Below, piece after piece: positions 16,184-19,915 of a stretch of 19,915 nt of DNA. Source of the stretch: a bacterium (GTDB taxonomy: Bacteria > Margulisbacteria > Marinamargulisbacteria > SXXA01); assembly GCA_018402095.1 (NCBI GenBank), contig JAGYJO010000005.1:1-19915 (forward strand), read 5' to 3'. Every line of letters begins with the position of its first letter. The stretch's first letter is position 1. Under the pieces are notes generated by a model. It saw nothing but the letters and a program-made list of their open reading frames with translations, did not search any database and was not told the origin of the DNA. Position numbers and translations under genes: made by a program.

Positions 16184-17812
16184 ATGACCGCACTCACATT
16201 GACCCCCAATGGCTTTGAAAGAAAAGGCCCTGTTTTGCTGATTATTATGGACGGGGTGGGCCTCGGAAAACCGGAATCTGGGAATGCTGTGCATATGGCA
16301 AAGATGCCTGTTTTGGACCGCTTGATGACGCAGCCTTTGTATAGAACGTTGAGAGCCCACGGTCGTGCAGTGGGGATGCCCTCGGACGAAGACATGGGCA
16401 ATAGTGAAGTGGGGCACAACGCACTGGGTGCGGGCCGTGTGTTTGATCAGGGTGCGACGTTGGTGCAAAATGCCATTCGTTCTGGCGCTTTGTATGAGGG
16501 GGAGACTTGGAAAGCAGCCGTGGCCAATGTCCTGGAAAAATCGACGACGTTGCATTTCATCGGGTTGCTTTCTGATGGCAATGTACACGCCCATATTGAC
16601 CACTTGTTATCTATGACGGAAAAAGCGGCCATTGCTGGTGTGAAAACGATGCGCGTGCATGTCTTGCTCGATGGGCGTGATGTCGGCGAGCGGTCAGCGT
16701 TGATGTATCTGGATCAATTGGAATCTCATTTGCAAGGGCTGGAAGCGACGTATGGGGTGAGTGCGAAAATTGCGTCTGGTGGTGGACGTATGGTCACGAC
16801 GATGGATCGCTATAATGCCGACTGGACGATCGTAGAGCGTGGTTGGAAAGCCCACGTGTTGGGCGATGCACGGCCTTTTTCGTCTGCAAGAGAAGCTGTG
16901 GAGACCATGTACGCCGAAGACCCGAAGGCAACGGATCAGTATTTGGACGCTTTTGTGATCACGGAGAATGGACAGCCTGTGGGCCAAATTCAAGACGGTG
17001 ATAGCGTGGTGTTGTTCAATTTTCGGGGAGACCGTGCACTCGAGTTGACTATGGCCTTTGAAAATGAAGATTTCACACAGTTTGACCGTGTGCGTCGTCC
17101 AGATGTCTTTTTTGCAGGGATGATGTCTTATGATGGTGACTTGAATTTGCCGCGTCATTTTTTGGTAAATCCGCCAGCGATTGATTGTCCTGTAGGCCAG
17201 TACATGTGTGCCGCAAAATTGAAGTCGTTTGCGATTTCAGAAACGCAAAAATATGGGCACGTGACGTATTTTTGGAATGGGAACAATTCCGGATATATTG
17301 ATCCAGCGCTAGAGACGTATGTCGAAATTCCGTCGGATAAAATTCAATTCGACCAAGCGCCAGCGATGAAAGCGCATGAGATTACGGCCAAAAGTATTGC
17401 TTTGCTCCAAGAGGGTAACTATGACTTTGGTCGGATCAATTTTCCCAATGGGGATATGGTCGGCCATACCGGTGTTTTTGAGGCAGCGGTAACTGCTTGC
17501 GAAGTGACAGATCAGTGTGTTGGGCAATTGATAGACGTTGTTTCGGCACTGAATGGGTGTGTGGTCGTTTTGGCAGATCATGGCAATGCGGATGAGATGT
17601 TTGTGGAAAAAAACGGCAAACGGGAGCCTAAGACAGCCCATACCTTGAATCCTGTTCCTTGTGCGATCGTGGATGCGACCTATGATGGGGCGTATACCTT
17701 GGCAGACAACCTGCCAGATGCTGGTTTGGCCAACGTGGCTGCAACCTTGTGCGAGTTGATGGGGTTTCATGCGCCGGAAGGCTATGCCCCGTCGTTGTTG
17801 CGTTGGCAGTAG
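16184..17812 (+). CDS. gpmI: 2,3-bisphosphoglycerate-independent phosphoglycerate mutase
   Basis: GpmI interconverts 3- and 2-phosphoglycerate in glycolysis, using two Mn2+ and a phosphoserine. The N-terminus reads LLIIMDGVGLGKPESGNAVH (metal-binding Asp), followed by MGNSEVGHNALGAG with nucleophile Ser74, HVLLDGRDVGERSA, GRYYxMDR-like MVTTMDRYNADW, NFRGDRALELT, FPNGDMVGHTGVF and LADHGNADEM. The length (542 aa) is normal. An AAGGAG lies about 8 nt before the ATG. The 102-bp gap from ugd suggests an independent or additional promoter, though none is clear. A G-run/C-run hairpin follows the stop. Confidence 0.97.
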   Translation: MTALTLTPNGFERKGPVLLIIMDGVGLGKPESGNAVHMAKMPVLDRLMTQPLYRTLRAHGRAVGMPSDEDMGNSEVGHNALGAGRVFDQGATLVQNAIRSGALYEGETWKAAVANVLEKSTTLHFIGLLSDGNVHAHIDHLLSMTEKAAIAGVKTMRVHVLLDGRDVGERSALMYLDQLESHLQGLEATYGVSAKIASGGGRMVTTMDRYNADWTIVERGWKAHVLGDARPFSSAREAVETMYAEDPKATDQYLDAFVITENGQPVGQIQDGDSVVLFNFRGDRALELTMAFENEDFTQFDRVRRPDVFFAGMMSYDGDLNLPRHFLVNPPAIDCPVGQYMCAAKLKSFAISETQKYGHVTYFWNGNNSGYIDPALETYVEIPSDKIQFDQAPAMKAHEITAKSIALLQEGNYDFGRINFPNGDMVGHTGVFEAAVTACEVTDQCVGQLIDVVSALNGCVVVLADHGNADEMFVEKNGKREPKTAHTLNPVPCAIVDATYDGAYTLADNLPDAGLANVAATLCELMGFHAPEGYAPSLLRWQ

Positions 17813-17820
17813 GGGGGTGA

Positions 17821-17841
17821 GGGGGGTGCTTTCTGCCCCCC
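17821..17841 (+). terminator. Possible terminator hairpin after gpmI
   Basis: GGGGGG (17821-17826), a 9-nt loop and CCCCCC (17836-17841) lie just after the gpmI stop. No T-run follows, so it may only stabilise the transcript end. Confidence 0.3.
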
Positions 17842-17944
17842 TGGTATCCCGTGTTTGCCGATTATCCGGGGTATCGGATTGGGCGGTGTTTGGGGTGGTG
17901 GGGGTAGGGTGAAATTTATCGTGGTGTTTTGTCCATGGCTCAGG

Positions 17945-17956
17945 GTGATTAATCAC
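17945..17956. promoter_or_regulatory. Perfect 12-bp palindrome, possible operator
   Basis: GTGATTAATCAC is fully self-complementary and sits in the 387-bp gap before the tandem-module genes. A second small stem, TAACC-AAAAAC-GGTTA, lies at 17992-18007. No convincing promoter boxes were found. Regulator binding is inference. Confidence 0.3.
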
Positions 17957-18066
17957 TACCAGGTGTGTTGGTGTGTAAATCAATCAGTTTTTAACCAAAA
18001 ACGGTTACTCCTGAGAAAGTAAATGGATTTTTGTGTACGAATTCAGGTTGGCCTCAAATGTGGATA

Positions 18067-18105
18067 TCCCTAAAAAGTAGGGAGACGTCCCTACGTTAAC
18101 AAAAC
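18067..18105. repeat. Left copy of a related repeat bracketing the tandem genes
   Basis: AAAAAGTAGGGAGACGTCCC and the following bases to ACAAAAC resemble 19825-19860. It contains the stem GTAGGGA-GACG-TCCCTAC (18077-18094). Confidence 0.5.
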
Positions 18106-18177
18106 GTAACTATCTAGCCTCCTTGCGGGATTCAAAGGGCTACAGCCCTTTAGATCCCGTAGGGGCTAGATAGTTAC
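18106..18177. repeat. 72-bp near-perfect palindrome before the tandem genes
   Basis: The outer arms GTAACTATCTAGCC (18106-18119) and GGCTAGATAGTTAC (18164-18177) are perfect complements. An inner stem pairs CGGGAT with ATCCCG and AAAGGGCT with AGCCCTTT around a 2-nt centre. The inner part resembles hairpins in the 8668-8813 element. It ends 10 bp before the AGGAG of the next gene, so it may affect expression or be an inserted miniature element. Confidence 0.8.
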
Positions 18178-18199
18178 AACAAAACAAAGGAGCCTCAAT

Positions 18200-19240
18200 G
18201 TGAATTCAATTGCAATGACTATGATCAGCACACATAGTGTAGCGACAAGAAAGGGGCATGTGCAGTCGTCGAAACAACTGTCAAAAAGCATCGAGATTGC
18301 CAAGGCTGCTATGAAAGATACGGAAGCCTCTCTGCGCAGTCAGCTGTATATGACGCTCAAACAGACCCAGCAAGGGTATATTTCTAGAGACCAACGTCAG
18401 CAGTTGCTAGAAAAAGGTGTCGACCCAAAAGAACTAGACCATGTTCAACACTCTCAACCAAAATTGCGTGGTGGCGGTCCTTGTATACCGTGGTTTATCT
18501 GCGGGGATACGACATCCCTTGGTGCCGCTGACGCAGATCCCTATGATGAGCTGGCTGCTGCAGCCCGAAAATTTGGGGGTGCGATTTTTCTGGGGACGCA
18601 AGATCACAACGGTCAGAATGCATTAACTATGGCGCCAGAGAACTGGGATCACATTGCAGATCTGCTACCAGACGCAAAAGCAGGCCTAATCGAAGATGAG
18701 GCCTTAAAAGCAGAGTTAAACGCAGAAGAAACTGTAATCAATGATGCCTCCAAAAAGTTTTTAGAAATAAAAGCGGCTACTGAAGGCACTGCAGATGCTG
18801 AACTAAAGAAAAAGGTAAGCGTGTGTGAAGCGGAACTGGCTACAGCTAAGGCCGCGTTACGCCAGACACAAAAGAGTTATGAAGATGAGCGCGTAAAAAA
18901 AGCGGAACTGGATAGTCGTCTCACACAGATGCAGGCGAGCAACAGAGGGCTGGGTCAGACAATCGAGACACAACGAGCCGCCATGCATGATGCCTCGCAG
19001 CTGTTGCTGAAAGAAATTGAGACACAAAGAACCTTGCTCAGAAAAGGGGTTCAAAATTTAAAATCGCAAGTGATTACCACTCTTTTTAATGCATTCGCAT
19101 CATTTATACCCATAGGCGGGACCGTGACCCAACTTGCAACATCTGCACGTGAGGGCTTTAAAAATATGAGCACGATTGCCGCACATAAAAACAGTGTCAA
19201 ACAATTAACGGCTGCCAATCATTTGCTACAAACAAATTAG
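18200..19240 (+). CDS. Modular protein: shared LRGG-module plus coiled-coil tail, unknown function
   Basis: This 346-residue protein is unrecognised. I start at GTG 18200 because AGGAG lies about 7 nt upstream; ATG 18215 is the alternative. Residues 1-39 are polar and specific to this gene. Residues 40-97 are a module shared with the next gene: DTEASLRSQLYMTLKQTQ, GYISRDQRQQLL, KELDHVQ, ending LRGGGPCIP (LRGG at 89-92). Residues 98-150 are a mixed region. Residues 160-300 are rich in Ala, Glu, Lys and Gln and look like coiled coil. About residues 297-325 form a mildly hydrophobic segment (LFNAFASFIPIGGTVTQLAT) that could touch a membrane. There is no signal peptide. The N-terminal module may be a targeting or leader region and the tail the working part. 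It lies 19 bp before its paralogue, probably in the same transcript. Confidence 0.85.
   Translation: MNSIAMTMISTHSVATRKGHVQSSKQLSKSIEIAKAAMKDTEASLRSQLYMTLKQTQQGYISRDQRQQLLEKGVDPKELDHVQHSQPKLRGGGPCIPWFICGDTTSLGAADADPYDELAAAARKFGGAIFLGTQDHNGQNALTMAPENWDHIADLLPDAKAGLIEDEALKAELNAEETVINDASKKFLEIKAATEGTADAELKKKVSVCEAELATAKAALRQTQKSYEDERVKKAELDSRLTQMQASNRGLGQTIETQRAAMHDASQLLLKEIETQRTLLRKGVQNLKSQVITTLFNAFASFIPIGGTVTQLATSAREGFKNMSTIAAHKNSVKQLTAANHLLQTN
18317..18490 (+). repeat. Duplicated coding module, copy 1
   Basis: 174 bp encoding 58 residues. By hand alignment it differs from 19383-19556 at 23 positions (87% identity), with only 3 differences in the first 93 bp. Outside this block the two genes show no visible similarity. 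Confidence 0.9.
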
Positions 19241-19259
19241 AATAATGAGGAGATACCCC

Positions 19260-19820
19260 ATGAAATTATCACTATTGAGTCCCTTTGCCTCACGCCCCAC
19301 AGTCACTGTGCCAACCCATAATCCACGTGTCACGACAGTGGAAAAAACGCACAATGCGCCAACGACCCCATCGCAAAATGCGGATACGGAAGCCTCGCTA
19401 CGCAGTCAGCTGTATATGACGCTCAAACAGACCCAGTAAGGGTATATTTCTAGAGACCAACGTCAGCAGTTGCTAGACAAAGGTGTGGACTCAAAAGAAT
19501 TGGATAGGGTTCAAAGTTCCCAACCCAAATTGCGCGGCGGCTGTCCTTGTGTTCCCGGAGAGTTTAGTTTTAGTTTTAACTGTGGATGGGGCGTGAGTGC
19601 CACACCTCCTGCACGAGGAACGGTTGAAGCAGGAAACACTGCTGAACAACGTGTTGCTGAGGCTTCTAAGCGAAATTCTGGGCAACTGGTTTTCGAAGGT
19701 GTTGTTGCTTTAGATGGTGTTGCTCAAAAAATTTCAGGCAGTCTAGACAAGGCAAATACAGCCCGAGTGGTAGATCGTATGGGGCCGTGGAAAGCTGGCG
19801 CGGCGGCTGTTTCCAACTAA
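19260..19820 (+). pseudogene. Paralogous modular protein interrupted by an in-frame TAA
   Basis: The start ATG 19260 has GAGGAG 7 nt upstream. Codons 1-41 (MKLSLLSPFASRPTVTVPTH and onward) are unrelated to the first gene. Codons 42-99 are the shared module, ending LRGGCPCVP. The tail is about 87 residues (GEFSFSFNCGWGVSATPPAR, later GQLVFEGVVALDGVAQ), with no similarity to the coiled-coil tail. Codon 60 is TAA (19437-19439) where the paralogue has CAA (Gln58), a single C-to-T change. The frame then stays open for 126 codons to 19820. It is therefore either a recent pseudogene or recoded or reinitiated; the only nearby restart is TTG 19470, without a binding site. A strong terminator follows. 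Confidence 0.8.
19383..19556 (+). repeat. Duplicated coding module, copy 2
   Basis: This is the partner of 18317-18490. It includes the TAA at 19437-19439. Changes cluster in its last 80 bp. Confidence 0.9.
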
Positions 19821-19824
19821 TTGT

Positions 19825-19860
19825 TTCCAAAAAGTGGGGAGAGGTCCCTGTTTTCACAAA
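19825..19860. repeat. Right copy of a related repeat bracketing the tandem genes
   Basis: CCAAAAAGTGGGGAGAGGTC and the following bases match the 18067-18105 copy with a few substitutions and one gap. The stem is weaker here. Confidence 0.5.
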
Positions 19861-19884
19861 AAAGCCCCGTCTCGGGGCTTTTTT
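19858..19884. terminator. Strong rho-independent terminator, bidirectional
   Basis: AAAAAA, then GCCCCG-TCT-CGGGGC, then TTTTTT. The stem is perfect and GC-rich, and T-runs on both strands allow termination from either side. It closes the tandem-gene transcript. Confidence 0.92.
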
Positions 19885-19915
19885 GTGTGCGTTTCAATTG
19901 GCGGGATTCTGTGAA

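Noticed and set aside
17309..17983. 224-codon minus-strand frame overlapping the gpmI end
   Set aside because: It is antisense to conserved gpmI motifs, and the translation is low-complexity in Thr, Pro and His.
18106..18177. Palindrome considered as a rho-independent terminator
   Set aside because: No T-run follows either arm, and it sits directly before a ribosome binding site.

Overview
The window is about 20 kb of a mid-GC bacterial chromosome carrying housekeeping genes, with two accessory stretches. A Wza-like polysaccharide exporter and UDP-glucose dehydrogenase point to a Gram-negative type envelope. A YqeG-type phosphatase and a DUF5693-like membrane protein are typical of Firmicutes, Cyanobacteria and related deep lineages rather than of Proteobacteria. 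An ADP-ribosyltransferase-like gene, a small reading frame ending in a CaaX-like tail, a broken hisH and several small palindromic repeats would suit a host-associated lineage undergoing gene decay. The taxonomic placement is inference only.

Left part (1-6174, minus strand), in transcription order: a helical protein of unknown function (385 aa), secA, prfB and a DUF5693-like protein that runs off the left edge. prfB starts inside the 3' end of secA and needs the classical autoregulatory +1 frameshift.

Middle accessory part (6175-10251): a possible small CaaX-tailed protein, a family of miniature elements with shared hairpins (6559-6752, 8668-8813, 8822-9012, plus fragments), an ADP-ribosyltransferase-like gene, a hisH interrupted near its start, a tRNA-Lys(CTT) with a poor T-stem, and a gene-poor kilobase with a large inverted repeat and what look like decayed coding fragments.

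Right housekeeping part (10252-17812, plus strand): hisZ, hisG, a yqeG-like gene, an SLBB-repeat polysaccharide export protein and UDP-glucose dehydrogenase. These overlap or lie 3 bp apart, so they are probably one operon. gpmI follows after 102 bp. HisZ and HisG form the first enzyme of histidine synthesis, while the exporter and UDP-glucose dehydrogenase belong to surface polysaccharide production.

Far right accessory part (17813-19915): two tandem genes share a 58-residue module (87% identical at DNA level by hand count) ending in LRGG-x-PC-x-P. The module is fused to entirely different C-terminal parts. The second copy has an in-frame TAA inside the module. The pair is bracketed by a related short repeat, preceded by a 72-bp palindrome and followed by a strong terminator. 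This modular pair is the best candidate here for an undescribed system.
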